NCBI RefSeq assembly: GCF_001544475.1
Contig: NZ_FCNW02000024.1
Coordinates: forward strand, 30,713-94,712
DNA length: 64,000 nucleotides
Reading direction: 5' to 3'
Source: Caballeronia humi
Lineage (GTDB): Bacteria > Pseudomonadota > Gammaproteobacteria > Burkholderiales > Burkholderiaceae
The notes beneath the pieces are model-generated. The model saw only the letters and a list, made by a program, of their open reading frames with translations. It had not been told where the DNA came from and ran no database searches. Position 1 is the stretch's first letter; each line of letters opens with the position of its first letter. Shown in pieces: positions 1-9,386 of this stretch. The position numbers and the translations under genes were made by a program.

Positions 1-164
1 GCGCTTGCTTCACTCCCGCGCGACGAGCGCCGCATTTGGGCAGGCTCGCGATTCCGACGACAAAACATTCAGCTAGTGGTCGCGGCCTGCCGGACGAGCA
101 GCGGCTTCCCGTGCGTTTGAACCGTTCCCCGGCGATATCGTCCGCGGATATTTATCTCCGAGTG

Positions 165-190
165 CGCCCGAGCGGGCGGTGCTCTTTTTT
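165..190 (+). terminator. Possible terminator-like hairpin upstream of the first gene
   Basis: The perfect short hairpin CGCCC-GAG-CGGGCG is followed shortly by a T6 run. It may end a gene lying left of the window, or attenuate the gene starting at 213, because it sits only about 23 bases before that start. The stem is short. Confidence 0.35.
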
Positions 191-212
191 CACAAGCGAC
201 CGGGAGATAAGA

Positions 213-1163
213 ATGGGCCACGCTGAAACGCTACAACGGCGTATCTGCCCTCGATGTAAAAACTTCGGCGCCGGTTACGCGTCGGACTCCGACGTCTGCC
301 CGATTTGCGGCGCCGATACCGTGGTCGTGCCCGCGGCGCGCGTCGAGCCGCCCCGCGCGGATGCGTTCAATGCGCCGCCGAAATTCGAGCCGGAGCCGGA
401 TTTCGAGCCGCAGCCGCTGCCGAGTGTCGGTGCGCACCGGCGTTTGCGCGACGCCGCGTTGCCTTTCGCCGCCGGGATTCTCGCGACGGGTTCGCTCGTC
501 GCCGTCTTTCATTACGCCGGGCAGCCGCAGAAGCCGGAACCCGAAGAGCGTGCGTCGGATGCGGGATCGGTCGTCGCGGTGACCCCGCGCGTTGCAGCCA
601 AGCCGACTCCCGTGCCCGCACCTGCTCCCGCGCCGGTTGCAAAGATCGAACCGCCGCCAGTTGACAACACCGCGCGCAGCGACACGGTCATGCCGGCTCA
701 ACCGCCGGCCGCTACCGCTGCTGTTGCCGTCGCTCCGAAGCCCGAAGCCCCGCCGCCGGTGAAAAACGCGATTTCTGCGCAGGAGAAAAGCATCCTCGAC
801 AGCGCGCGCACGGCACTAAGGAAATCCGATGTAACGGAAGCCCGTGCGCAACTGCGTCGGCTGCCTGCGAACGCGCAATCACAAGGGGAGTTTCGTCAGC
901 TTTCTAACGAGCTGACGCGCCGGGAACGTGAACGCGATGCCGCCTTGCAGCGTGCGCACTGGTGCGAGGAAGGCAAGGATTGGACGTGCATGGCGCAGAA
1001 TGCGGCGCGCGCTCAATCGATCGACACGGGCAACGCGGAATCGCACGTGATGCTTTCGCTCGCGACGACGCGGCTGCGCTGGGCGACGGTATCGAACAGT
1101 TCCGCGGCGGCGCCGGTACGTACGACGCCGCCGATGCCGCCGATTCTCAAACCAGTCCAGTGA
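213..1163 (+). CDS. Zinc-ribbon single-pass membrane protein of unknown function
   Basis: A 316-residue protein. Two Cys pairs, CPRC (12-15) and CPIC (29-32), form a rubredoxin-like or zinc-ribbon knuckle. A hydrophobic stretch at about 82-102 is the only membrane segment. A Pro/Ala-rich linker (about 110-190) follows, then a helical, Arg-rich C-terminal domain (about 195-290) that resembles a TPR-like repeat pair. The reading frame is open further upstream from 36, but the ATG at 213 follows GGGAG at good spacing and starts the Cys-rich domain directly, so I chose it. The topology suggests a cytoplasmic zinc ribbon and a periplasmic helical domain. The 3' end overlaps the convergent permease gene by 17 bases. 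I recognise no named family; it could be a membrane-linked assembly or sensor protein. Confidence 0.7.
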   Translation: MGHAETLQRRICPRCKNFGAGYASDSDVCPICGADTVVVPAARVEPPRADAFNAPPKFEPEPDFEPQPLPSVGAHRRLRDAALPFAAGILATGSLVAVFHYAGQPQKPEPEERASDAGSVVAVTPRVAAKPTPVPAPAPAPVAKIEPPPVDNTARSDTVMPAQPPAATAAVAVAPKPEAPPPVKNAISAQEKSILDSARTALRKSDVTEARAQLRRLPANAQSQGEFRQLSNELTRRERERDAALQRAHWCEEGKDWTCMAQNAARAQSIDTGNAESHVMLSLATTRLRWATVSNSSAAAPVRTTPPMPPILKPVQ

Positions 1164-2547
1164 CGTAATACACGCCGATCACGAAAAACACGGCCAGCGT
1201 CTTGATGATCGTGACGGCGAAAATATCGCGATAAGACTGGCGGTGTGTCAGCCCCGTCACCGCGAGCAGCGTGATCACGGCGCCGTTATGCGGCAGCGTG
1301 TCCATGCCGCCGCTCGCCATCGCGACCACGCGATGCAGCACTTCCAGCGGAATGTGCGCGGCCTCGGCGCCCTTGATGAACGTGTCGGACATCGCCGCGA
1401 GCGCAATGCTCATCCCGCCCGACGCCGACCCCGTGATCCCCGCGAGCGAACTCACCGACACCGCCGCGTTGACCAGCGGATTCGGGATGCTTTTCAACGC
1501 ATCGCTGACGACGATGAACCCCGGCAACGCCGCGATCACGCCGCCGAAGCCGTATTCCGACGCCGTGTTCATCGCCGCGAGCAGCGCGCCCGCAACCGCG
1601 ACGCGCGTCCCCGTCGCGAAACGCTCCTTCACGCGGCTGAACGCCGTCAGCAGCACGAGCACGATGCCGAGCAGCAGCGCGCCTTCGACCGCCCAGATCG
1701 CGACGACGGTCTTCACCGCCGTCGTCACCGGCGCGTGGACGCCCGGCAGAATTTCAGGCGCGACCGTGTAGCTCGCGCCGTACCACGTCGGAATCCACTT
1801 CGTCAGCGCGAAGTTCGCCACGCCGACGAGGATCAGCGGCGCGATCGCGAGCAGCGGATTCGGCAGCGATTTCGCTTCGACGCGCTCCGGCTCGTTCACA
1901 AGCGATGTGCCGTAGCCTTCGCCTGTCGCCATCGCGCGGCGGCGACGCACTTCGAGGAACGTCAGGCCGACCACGATGATGAACGCCGAGCCGATCACGC
2001 CCAGCCACGGAGCGGCCCAGCCGGTGGTCTTGAAGAACGTTGTCGGGATGATGTTCTGGATCTGCGGCGTGCCGGGCAGTGAATCCATGGTGAACGAGAA
2101 CGCGCCGAGCGCGATCGCGCCGGGCATCAGCCGCTTCGGGATATTGCTCTGGCGATACATCTCGGCCGCGAACGGATACACCGCGAACACGACCACGAAC
2201 AGCGACACGCCGCCATAGGTGAGCAGCGCGCACACCGCGACGATCACCGCATTCACGCGCGACTTGCCGATATAGCGGATCGCGGCGGCGACGATCGACT
2301 CGGAGAATCCCGAGAGTTCGATCACCTTGCCGAACACAGCGCCAAGCAGGAACACGGGGAAATACAGCTTGACGAAGCCGACCATTTTCTCCATGAAGAT
2401 GCCGGAAAAAACAGGCGCGACGGCGGCGGGATCAGTGAGGAGGACGGCGCCGAGCGCGGCGATCGGCGCGAACAGGATGACGCTGTAGCCGCGATAAGCG
2501 GCCAGCATCAGGAACGCCAGGGCGGCGAGCACGATGATGAAGGACAT
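1147..2547 (-). CDS. GntP-family permease, possibly for 3-hydroxybutyrate or a similar hydroxy acid
   Basis: A 466-residue hydrophobic protein with about 12-14 membrane segments and the length and pattern of the GntP gluconate/hydroxy-acid:H+ symporter family. It includes the TYGGVSLFVVVF stretch and the SLPGTPQIQN loop typical of the family. The frame extends to 2739, but the ATG at 2547 follows GGAGA and begins with the normal first helix. A sigma-54 promoter lies about 85-100 bases upstream, and a sigma-54 activator is encoded divergently. In Pseudomonas a GntP permease paired with the activator HbcR serves 3-hydroxybutyrate uptake. That substrate is an inference here because no hydroxybutyrate dehydrogenase gene is present next to it. 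Confidence 0.85.
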   Translation of the reverse strand: MSFIIVLAALAFLMLAAYRGYSVILFAPIAALGAVLLTDPAAVAPVFSGIFMEKMVGFVKLYFPVFLLGAVFGKVIELSGFSESIVAAAIRYIGKSRVNAVIVAVCALLTYGGVSLFVVVFAVYPFAAEMYRQSNIPKRLMPGAIALGAFSFTMDSLPGTPQIQNIIPTTFFKTTGWAAPWLGVIGSAFIIVVGLTFLEVRRRRAMATGEGYGTSLVNEPERVEAKSLPNPLLAIAPLILVGVANFALTKWIPTWYGASYTVAPEILPGVHAPVTTAVKTVVAIWAVEGALLLGIVLVLLTAFSRVKERFATGTRVAVAGALLAAMNTASEYGFGGVIAALPGFIVVSDALKSIPNPLVNAAVSVSSLAGITGSASGGMSIALAAMSDTFIKGAEAAHIPLEVLHRVVAMASGGMDTLPHNGAVITLLAVTGLTHRQSYRDIFAVTIIKTLAVFFVIGVYYVTGLV

Positions 2548-2632
2548 TGAGTCTCCGTTGATGTTTTTGTGAGGCGAGCTTCTCGTGAAAGCCGGACGTG
2601 CGCGAAACGATGACGCGACGGGCGTGGCGAAA

Positions 2633-2648
2633 TGCAGGTTTCGTGCCA
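2633..2648 (-). promoter_or_regulatory. Sigma-54 (-24/-12) promoter of the GntP permease gene
   Basis: Read on the minus strand, TGGCACG, four bases, then CTGCA matches the RpoN consensus TGGCAC(A/G)-N4-TTGC(A/T) with one change. The GG and GC dinucleotides are correctly spaced. Transcription would start near 2622, leaving a leader of about 75 bases before the permease start. Confidence 0.8.
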
Positions 2649-2802
2649 GCGCCGGTGTTAAAGGCCTCCGGCCGGCTAAGCCGCCGCGATCGGACGCTTT
2701 GACGCGAAATTGTACAGAAACGTCTACCGCGAGAGACACCGTTCAAGCACTAATTCTCACTCTTCAATGCTCGCTACACAGGATGAACAAGGTGTTGCGG
2801 GC

Positions 2803-2849
2803 TGTCTCTTTTTTGAGATATTCTGTCTCGAAAAAGAGATTGGAGACAG
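2803..2849. promoter_or_regulatory. Paired palindromic upstream activator sites for the sigma-54 activator
   Basis: Two palindromes of form TGTCTC-N6-GAGA(T)(A/T) lie at 2803-2820 and 2824-2841, with centres 21 bases apart (two helical turns). A further GGAGACAG half site follows at 2842-2849. They lie about 155-215 bases upstream of the -24/-12 promoter and just before the activator's own start. This fits an enhancer for hexameric activator binding with possible autoregulation. Confidence 0.65.
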
Positions 2850-2855
2850 CAAGCG

Positions 2856-4298
<1,443 letters not shown>

Positions 4299-4359
4299 AG
4301 CGCACGCCTGCATGGCATACTCCAAACATCAAAAAAAACAACGTGAACAAGGGGTTAGG

Positions 4360-4614
4360 ATGATCGGACGAGCACTCAGCCTTTCTATTTCATTCGCGGC
4401 GACAGTGTCGGCGCTCGCCGGCTGCAGCAGCGCGCCGCCGCTTTTTTCCTCCGACGGCCGCCCGACCACGCTGATCCAGTGCCCCGCGTACGGCGGCTGG
4501 ACCCTTTGCCAGCAGAACGCGCGCGCCACCTGCCAGGGCGCGAGTTACGACGTGCTGGAACAATCCACCGACAATGGCCAGAACGGCCTGCTGATCGCCT
4601 GCAAAACGCAATGA
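4360..4614 (+). CDS. Small predicted lipoprotein, hypothetical
   Basis: An 84-residue protein starting MIGRALSLSISFAATVSALAGCSS, written here only to show that a signal peptide ends in an LAGC lipobox. The mature part has four further Cys residues, so two disulfides are possible in the periplasm. The frame is open to 4312, but the ATG at 4360 begins the signal peptide. No function is recognised. It lies 61 bases after the activator gene and 27 bases before the beta-lactamase-like gene, and may be cotranscribed with the latter. Confidence 0.65.
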   Translation: MIGRALSLSISFAATVSALAGCSSAPPLFSSDGRPTTLIQCPAYGGWTLCQQNARATCQGASYDVLEQSTDNGQNGLLIACKTQ

Positions 4615-4641
4615 AAGGCGTGGCAAGGACAAGGAGAACCG

Positions 4642-5865
4642 ATGCACGCAGCCGGCTTTGATCCAGACCGCCTGGCCCGCCTGACCCGCGCGTTGCAACG
4701 CTATGTCGATGCGGGCGACGTCGCCGGCATCGTCACGCTGGTGTGGCGGCACGGCGAGATCGGCCACGTCGATACGCTTGGCGTCCGCGACCTCGAATCG
4801 CGCCAGCCGATGACGCGCGACACGCTGTTTCGCATCGCGTCGATGACCAAGCCGGTGACGAGCGTCGCCGCGCTGATGCTGGTGGAGGAAGGCCGTCTCG
4901 ATTTCGAGACGCCGGTCGCGAAGTGGCTGCCCGAGCTCGCGAACGTCGCCGTGCTCGCCTCGCCCGACGGTCCGCTCGACCTCACCGAACCGCTCAACAC
5001 ACCGATCACGCTGCTCGATCTGCTCACGCATCGCGCGGGTTTCGCGTATCACTTCACGGCGCTCGGCGCGCTGTCCGAAGCCTACGAGCGCGTGTTCAAC
5101 GGCTTCGACATGATGGTCGATCCGGGCGTCTGGCTCGACCACGTCGCCGAATTGCCGCTGATGTTCCAGCCCGGCACGCGCTGGCATTACGGCATTACGA
5201 CCGACGTGCTCGGCGCGCTGATCCATCGCGTGTCGGGCATGCCGCTCGGCGAGTTCTTCCGCACGCGCATCTTCGAGCCGCTCGGCATGACGGATACCGG
5301 TTTCGTCGTGCCGCCTGAGAAGGCGGCGCGGCTTTCGACGTCCTACGCCGTCGATTCCGCGAGCAAGCGGCTTATCGTCGAGGATCATCCGGCGACGAGC
5401 CGCTGGATCAAGCCCGAACGCTTTCAAAGCGGCGGCGGCGGGCTCGTCTCGACCGTTGACGACTATCTGCGATTCGCGCGCGTGCTGCTCGGCCGCGGCC
5501 GACTGCAAGGCGCTGCCGCCGAGCGCATGAACGGTCCGCGCCTTCTATCTCACAAATCGGTCGATTTGATGCGCTCGAACTTCCTCACCGCCGAGCAGCG
5601 GCGCATCCCGGCGTTCGGCTATCCGGTGTGGGCGAGCCAGGGTTTTGGCCTCGGCCTCTCCATCGTCGACGATGCCGCGCGGCAATTGCGTGGCGGCTAT
5701 CGGTCGGCGGGGACGTTCGGCTGGCCGGGCGCGCTCGGCACGAGCTGGTTCGCCGATCCCGTCGAGGACATGATCGGCCTCTTCATGATCCAGCGCCGCG
5801 CAGAAGACCCGTTCCCGATCGCGCAGGAATTCGAGCGCCTGCTCTACGACGCCGTGGACGACTAG
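4642..5865 (+). CDS. Beta-lactamase class C-like serine hydrolase/esterase
   Basis: A 407-residue serine hydrolase of the class C beta-lactamase/EstB family. The nucleophile motif SMTK (Ser67-x-x-Lys70) sits in the expected RIASMTKP context. The second motif is probably Y183-G-I rather than the Y-x-N of true AmpC enzymes, which argues for an esterase or peptidase rather than an antibiotic-hydrolysing enzyme. A GWPGALGTSW stretch near residue 360 occupies the place of the KTG/HxG motif. There is no clear signal peptide, so it is likely cytoplasmic. The start follows AAGGAGAA. Substrate is unknown. Confidence 0.85.
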   Translation: MHAAGFDPDRLARLTRALQRYVDAGDVAGIVTLVWRHGEIGHVDTLGVRDLESRQPMTRDTLFRIASMTKPVTSVAALMLVEEGRLDFETPVAKWLPELANVAVLASPDGPLDLTEPLNTPITLLDLLTHRAGFAYHFTALGALSEAYERVFNGFDMMVDPGVWLDHVAELPLMFQPGTRWHYGITTDVLGALIHRVSGMPLGEFFRTRIFEPLGMTDTGFVVPPEKAARLSTSYAVDSASKRLIVEDHPATSRWIKPERFQSGGGGLVSTVDDYLRFARVLLGRGRLQGAAAERMNGPRLLSHKSVDLMRSNFLTAEQRRIPAFGYPVWASQGFGLGLSIVDDAARQLRGGYRSAGTFGWPGALGTSWFADPVEDMIGLFMIQRRAEDPFPIAQEFERLLYDAVDD

Positions 5866-5931
5866 GTCTTGGCGGCACTTTTTGCCGTTTCCGTGGTCTT
5901 CTTGTGTGAGGAATCACTACGGAGGCGCTCG

Positions 5932-6231
5932 ATGCCCACCTACAAGCAACTCACCGCGCAACTGGAAAAGCTGCAGGCCGAAGTGGTGGCGGCGCGCGAG
6001 AAGGAAGTCGCCGACGCCATCGTCGAAATCAAGCAAAAGATCGCCGAATACGGACTGACCGCCGAAGAACTCGGCTTTCGCAACGTGCGCGTCAAGGGCG
6101 CCGCTGCCATCAAGCGGGCACCGCTGCCGCCAAAGTATCGCAATCCGAAGACGGGCGAAACGTGGAGCGGACGCGGCCGCGCGCCCGCGTGGCTCACCGG
6201 CAGGAACAAGGAACGTTTCCTGATCGAGTGA
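5932..6231 (+). CDS. H-NS family nucleoid-associated protein (short Burkholderia type)
   Basis: A 99-residue protein. Residues 1-50 form a coiled coil for dimerisation. The C-terminus carries the H-NS DNA-binding signature YRNPKTGETWSGRGRAPAWL, with the RGR/GRAP core that inserts into the AT-rich minor groove. The upstream frame is open, but the ATG at 5932 follows GGAGG at six bases. Burkholderiaceae carry many such paralogues. It would silence or organise AT-rich DNA; the AT-rich stretch near 14,000-14,290 is a candidate local target, which is only an inference. Confidence 0.9.
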   Translation: MPTYKQLTAQLEKLQAEVVAAREKEVADAIVEIKQKIAEYGLTAEELGFRNVRVKGAAAIKRAPLPPKYRNPKTGETWSGRGRAPAWLTGRNKERFLIE

Positions 6232-6232
6232 C

Positions 6233-6796
6233 CTATTCGTGCTGCGTCTCGCGCAGCATCGTGACGTCGTAGCCGAGCGCGCGCACCCGTTCCACCAACG
6301 CCGTGCGTGCCGCCGCCGCAGGTTTCGCGTCGCGCGTGAGTATCCATAGATAACGCCCGCTCGGCTCGCCGACGATCGACCAGGTGTAGTCGTCGGCGTG
6401 ATCGAGCACCCAGTAGTCGCCCACGTAGAACGGCCCGAAGAAAGATACCTTCAGCTTCGCGTTACCCGATTCCGGGACGATCTTCGCGCGCCCCTCGGCC
6501 GATTTGTACGGTCCGGTTAGCCCGCCCGCGCGGCAGGCGTTGACGACGGAGATGAGGCCGTCGTCGCGCGTAGCGTAGTCAGCGGTGACGGCTTCGCAAT
6601 CGCGCTCGAAGCGGTTCTCATAGCGCGCGAACTCATACCAGCGCCCGAGATAGCGATCGAGATCGACGCCTTTCGCCGGTTGCGGCACGCTCGCGTTGCC
6701 GCTCTTGCCTTGCGTCGCGCAGGCGGCAATCGCCCCGATTCCGCCGACGGCGAGCAGTGCTGCGGCACCATATATCCAGGGTCGTTTGATGGTCAT
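6233..6796 (-). CDS. blc: Blc-type outer-membrane lipocalin
   Basis: A 187-residue lipocalin. A signal peptide ends at a lipobox (IAAC, Cys26), predicting a lipid-anchored protein. The lipocalin signature GRWYEFARYENRFERDC starts the barrel, and the C-terminal strand YLWILTRDAKP matches bacterial Blc. The family binds fatty acids or lysophospholipids at the envelope and is often stress induced. It is convergent with the H-NS-like gene, with stops one base apart and no terminator visible. Confidence 0.88.
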   Translation of the reverse strand: MTIKRPWIYGAAALLAVGGIGAIAACATQGKSGNASVPQPAKGVDLDRYLGRWYEFARYENRFERDCEAVTADYATRDDGLISVVNACRAGGLTGPYKSAEGRAKIVPESGNAKLKVSFFGPFYVGDYWVLDHADDYTWSIVGEPSGRYLWILTRDAKPAAAARTALVERVRALGYDVTMLRETQHE

Positions 6797-7318
6797 TGAG
6801 AGGTTTGAAGGTGTTGGAGGGCCAAGCGAGGGAGCAAGCCTTGGTCCCGAAAGCGCTCACCTTTAGCGCGCTTTGCGCCAAACGCACAGTGAGGAAAGCA
6901 CTTCGAATCTTCGATGCAAGCCATTGATGCAATTGCGTTTATGCAAAAGCGTGAAGCGTCGGCATTGTGCCTCTACAGAGACGTTTTCGCGGGTCCCGTA
7001 TTCGCTCACCTGAACGGCATGGGAACGAATCGGAATTGTGTGCGCAATCATCTGTTGCGTATGCAACGATCTACTGTCCGGCTTCACGAGCGTATCTTGA
7101 TAAACCGTGCAAAGCTATATGAAACAACGCCTTGCACGCTATCGTTGAGAATGCTCATTGAAGACGAGCGATGCTTAGAAATACTGGTAATCGGGCAATC
7201 GTGAGCTTCGACCATCCATCGCGACTCACCCTTCACCGGCTCCCGCAATGTCTCACCTTTGCCGATCGACGGGCTATGCTTTGCGCGCCTCGTCCAACCG
7301 TTCGCACGATCCCTCTTC
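6797..7318. other. Intergenic region without a supported gene
   Basis: These 520 bases separate the divergent lipocalin and AEC transporter genes. Composition is less GC-rich than the flanks. Reading frames of up to 96 codons exist (6914-7204), but they lack a ribosome site, coding-type codon use or recognisable domains. The region probably holds the two promoters; I could not assign boxes with confidence. Confidence 0.5.
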
Positions 7319-8266
7319 ATGCTGTCATCGTTCTTCACGCCGCTCGTTACGATCATCCTGCCGATCTTCGGCCTGATCTTCGCGGGCTATGCGTGCCGCA
7401 AGCTGAACCGGCTCGGGCCGCATGCGTCGTCGGAACTGAACCGCTTCGTGGTCTATCTCGCGCTGCCCGCGCTACTCTTCGACATCATGGCGAACACGCC
7501 GTGGAGCATGCTCGACGAGCCGTCGTTCATCGCGGTGTTCGGGATCGGCTCGTTTGTCGTCTTTGCCGCGACGGTGCTCGTGCGGCTGAAGCAATCGCGC
7601 CATCTCGCGGACGCAAGCCTCGACGGCCTCAACGCCGCCTATCCCAACACCGGCTACATCGGATTGCCGCTGTGCCTGCTCGCGTTCGGAAAAGCGAGCC
7701 TCGCGCCCGCCGTCATCGCGACGATCATGACCGTGTGCGTGCTGTTCGCCGTCGCGATCGTGGTGATCGAACTCGGCTTGCAGAGCGAGCGGCACATCGG
7801 CGCGACGATGCGGCGCGTCGCCAGATCGTTGATGCTGAATCCGCTGTTGATCGCGCCGCTCGCGGGCGCGTTGTGGAGTGGGGCGGGCTTGCATGTGTCG
7901 GGCGGCGCGCAGGCGTTTCTCAAGCTGCTCGGCGGCGCGGCGAGTCCGTGCGCGCTGGTCGCGCTCGGACTCTTCCTCGGCGAGAAACCTCACGCACGCG
8001 ATGCCAGGAGGGCGAGCGCGCTGGTCGCGGCGAAGCTCGTCGCGCAGCCTTTGCTCACGTGGTGGCTCGCGTTCCATGTATTCACGCTGCCGCCGATGTG
8101 GGCGAAGACGGCCGTGCTCCTGAGCGCGCTGCCGACGGGCACGGGCCCGTTCATGCTCGCGGAGTTTTATCGACGGGAGGCGGCGGTGACATCGACGGCG
8201 ATTCTTTTTTCGACGCTCGTCTCGCTAGTCACGGTCACGCTTTGTCTTGCGGCGATGCTTGCCTGA
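7319..8266 (+). CDS. AEC family (auxin efflux carrier-type) transporter
   Basis: A 315-residue membrane protein with about ten hydrophobic segments in the two five-helix halves of the AEC fold. It starts with FTPLVTIILPIFGLIFAGY and contains the conserved NTGYIGLPL turn at about residue 105 and LPTGTGPFMLAEFY near the end. The family exports small organic acids or amino-acid-like anions. A TTG start at 7259 would add 20 residues, but ATG 7319 begins the first helix. Neither start has a strong ribosome site. No neighbouring enzyme hints at a substrate. Confidence 0.85.
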   Translation: MLSSFFTPLVTIILPIFGLIFAGYACRKLNRLGPHASSELNRFVVYLALPALLFDIMANTPWSMLDEPSFIAVFGIGSFVVFAATVLVRLKQSRHLADASLDGLNAAYPNTGYIGLPLCLLAFGKASLAPAVIATIMTVCVLFAVAIVVIELGLQSERHIGATMRRVARSLMLNPLLIAPLAGALWSGAGLHVSGGAQAFLKLLGGAASPCALVALGLFLGEKPHARDARRASALVAAKLVAQPLLTWWLAFHVFTLPPMWAKTAVLLSALPTGTGPFMLAEFYRREAAVTSTAILFSTLVSLVTVTLCLAAMLA

Positions 8267-8271
8267 ACAGG

Positions 8272-8307
8272 AAAAAAAAGCGCCCGGCGGGGATGAGACG
8301 CCGGGCG
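8272..8307 (-). terminator. Rho-independent terminator for the DUF4148 gene
   Basis: On the minus strand the stem CGCCCGGCG / CGCCGGGCG is followed by a T8 run (8272-8279 on the plus strand is A8). It lies 58 bases after the DUF4148 stop and immediately after the AEC gene, which converges on it. Confidence 0.8.
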
Positions 8308-8364
8308 AAACCACCATCTGACTGATGGGTGGAGGAGGCCTGTTCTTCGCGCCAAGGCTTCAGG

Positions 8365-8622
8365 TCACTGCGTGCGTTGCGCACGCATCGCGACGGTCTG
8401 CGCATGGCGCTGCTGATAGGGCAGTAATTGCGGATACGTATTGATGTTGACGGCGTCGAGGTCGCCATTGCGGCGGGCGGCGGCCAATTCGGCCTTCACT
8501 TCGGCGCGCGTCTTGGCGCCATCGGCGGTCGCTTGCGCTTGCGCATATTCGGCGGCAAACGTGGGCGCGCTGGCGACGAGTGCGGCGGAAATCAGCAATG
8601 CCTGGATCAGAATGCGTTTCAT
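8365..8622 (-). CDS. Small secreted DUF4148-type protein
   Basis: An 85-residue exported protein. A classical signal peptide (MKRILIQALLISAALVASAP, cut after TFA-A) is followed by the DUF4148 pattern TRAEVKAELAAARRNGDLDAVN and a short tail. These proteins are abundant in Burkholderiaceae and have no established function. The start follows GGAGACTC on the minus strand. A strong terminator follows. Its signal peptide resembles that of the 44-residue protein at 8902. Confidence 0.82.
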   Translation of the reverse strand: MKRILIQALLISAALVASAPTFAAEYAQAQATADGAKTRAEVKAELAAARRNGDLDAVNINTYPQLLPYQQRHAQTVAMRAQRTQ

Positions 8623-8703
8623 CGTGAGTCTCCTGTGGCCCCATGCAGTGCATCGGATGAGTGCAGTCTAGGAGAAAAACTATCGGACATTAATACCGAT
8701 TGA

Positions 8704-8723
8704 ACCAACACATTGTTGTTGGT
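8704..8723. promoter_or_regulatory. Perfect inverted repeat in the divergent region, possible operator
   Basis: ACCAACA-CATTGT-TGTTGGT is a perfect palindrome with seven-base arms and a six-base spacer. It sits in the 279-base gap between the divergent DUF4148 gene and the small secreted peptide gene. This is a typical position for an operator; the binding protein is unknown. Confidence 0.4.
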
Positions 8724-8901
8724 AATCAGGGAAATGCTGGCATGCACCGCTCTGATGCGCGACCGTCCGATCGTTCGAATTATTGCGAATGCGGTAAGAA
8801 TTAGTTGGCGGTATCGGGATTTTTCTGCGAACGCTCCATAGTTAAGCTTCGTTTCACTCGATCGATTCCGATCGTTTCAACGAACTTCCCGAAGGTGTCT
8901 C

Positions 8902-9036
8902 ATGAAACGCATCCTCTCCGCACTCATCGCTTCTGTCGCTCTGCTGGCCGCCGCGAGCGCCGCGCAAGCCGCCGATGCATCGTCGACAGCGTGCCAGGGC
9001 CCGGCATCGCAGTGCAACGTATTTTTCGGACAGTAA
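8902..9036 (+). CDS. 44-residue exported peptide, hypothetical
   Basis: A short gene encoding a signal peptide (MKRILSALIASVALLAAASA, then AQA-A) and a mature peptide of about 20 residues containing two Cys (TACQGPASQC), so one disulfide could close a small loop. The ATG follows GAAGG at nine bases and a strong terminator follows 28 bases after the stop, which together support a real gene. The function is unknown. The leader is related to that of the adjacent DUF4148 protein, suggesting an origin from the same family by C-terminal replacement. Confidence 0.6.
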   Translation: MKRILSALIASVALLAAASAAQAADASSTACQGPASQCNVFFGQ

Positions 9037-9064
9037 GCGCGACAATTTGGCCGTGTTTGACCAG

Positions 9065-9088
9065 AAAGAGCGCCCGATGGCGCTCTTT
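9065..9088 (+). terminator. Rho-independent terminator
   Basis: A perfect ten-base-pair stem AAAGAGCGCC / GGCGCTCTTT with loop CGAT, placed 28 bases after the small exported peptide gene. Confidence 0.8.
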
Positions 9089-9136
9089 CCACGTTTACCG
9101 TTCCAAAACTAAACGTGATGCTCTCATCTCCCCAAC

Positions 9137-9159
9137 TTATCCACATTTTCTGTGCATAA
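9137..9159. other. Pair of inverted DnaA boxes
   Basis: TTATCCACA (9137-9145) and TGTGCATAA (9151-9159, the reverse of TTATGCACA) both match the DnaA box consensus TTATNCACA. They face each other across five bases, and a degenerate CTTTGTGGAAA follows at 9160-9170. No replication gene, AT-rich unwinding element or iteron array accompanies them, so a DnaA-titrating or DnaA-regulated promoter site is more likely than an origin. Confidence 0.5.
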
Positions 9160-9386
9160 CTTTGTGGAAATCGCGGTCGGAAGGGCGAGGGCATGCGCCG
9201 TCGCCCGGGTTGCACCGCAATTGCGCACTGCACACTTGGAGCGCATGCAGGTTCGCCGTCGGGCGCCTATCATGAGCAGTCGTATAAGTGGTTCGTTGGC
9301 GGCTCCCATGCGGCGAGACGCGCCGAAACGTTCGTCGATATCCGCCGGACGATGTCTCTCTCCACCCGTTCACAGGAAACCAAGTC

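Noticed and set aside
6914..7204. 96-codon frame between the lipocalin and AEC genes
   Set aside because: No ribosome site, atypical codon use and no recognisable features.
9137..9170. Replication origin
   Set aside because: DnaA boxes alone are not enough: there is no dnaA, dnaN, repA or parAB gene, no AT-rich unwinding element and no iterons.
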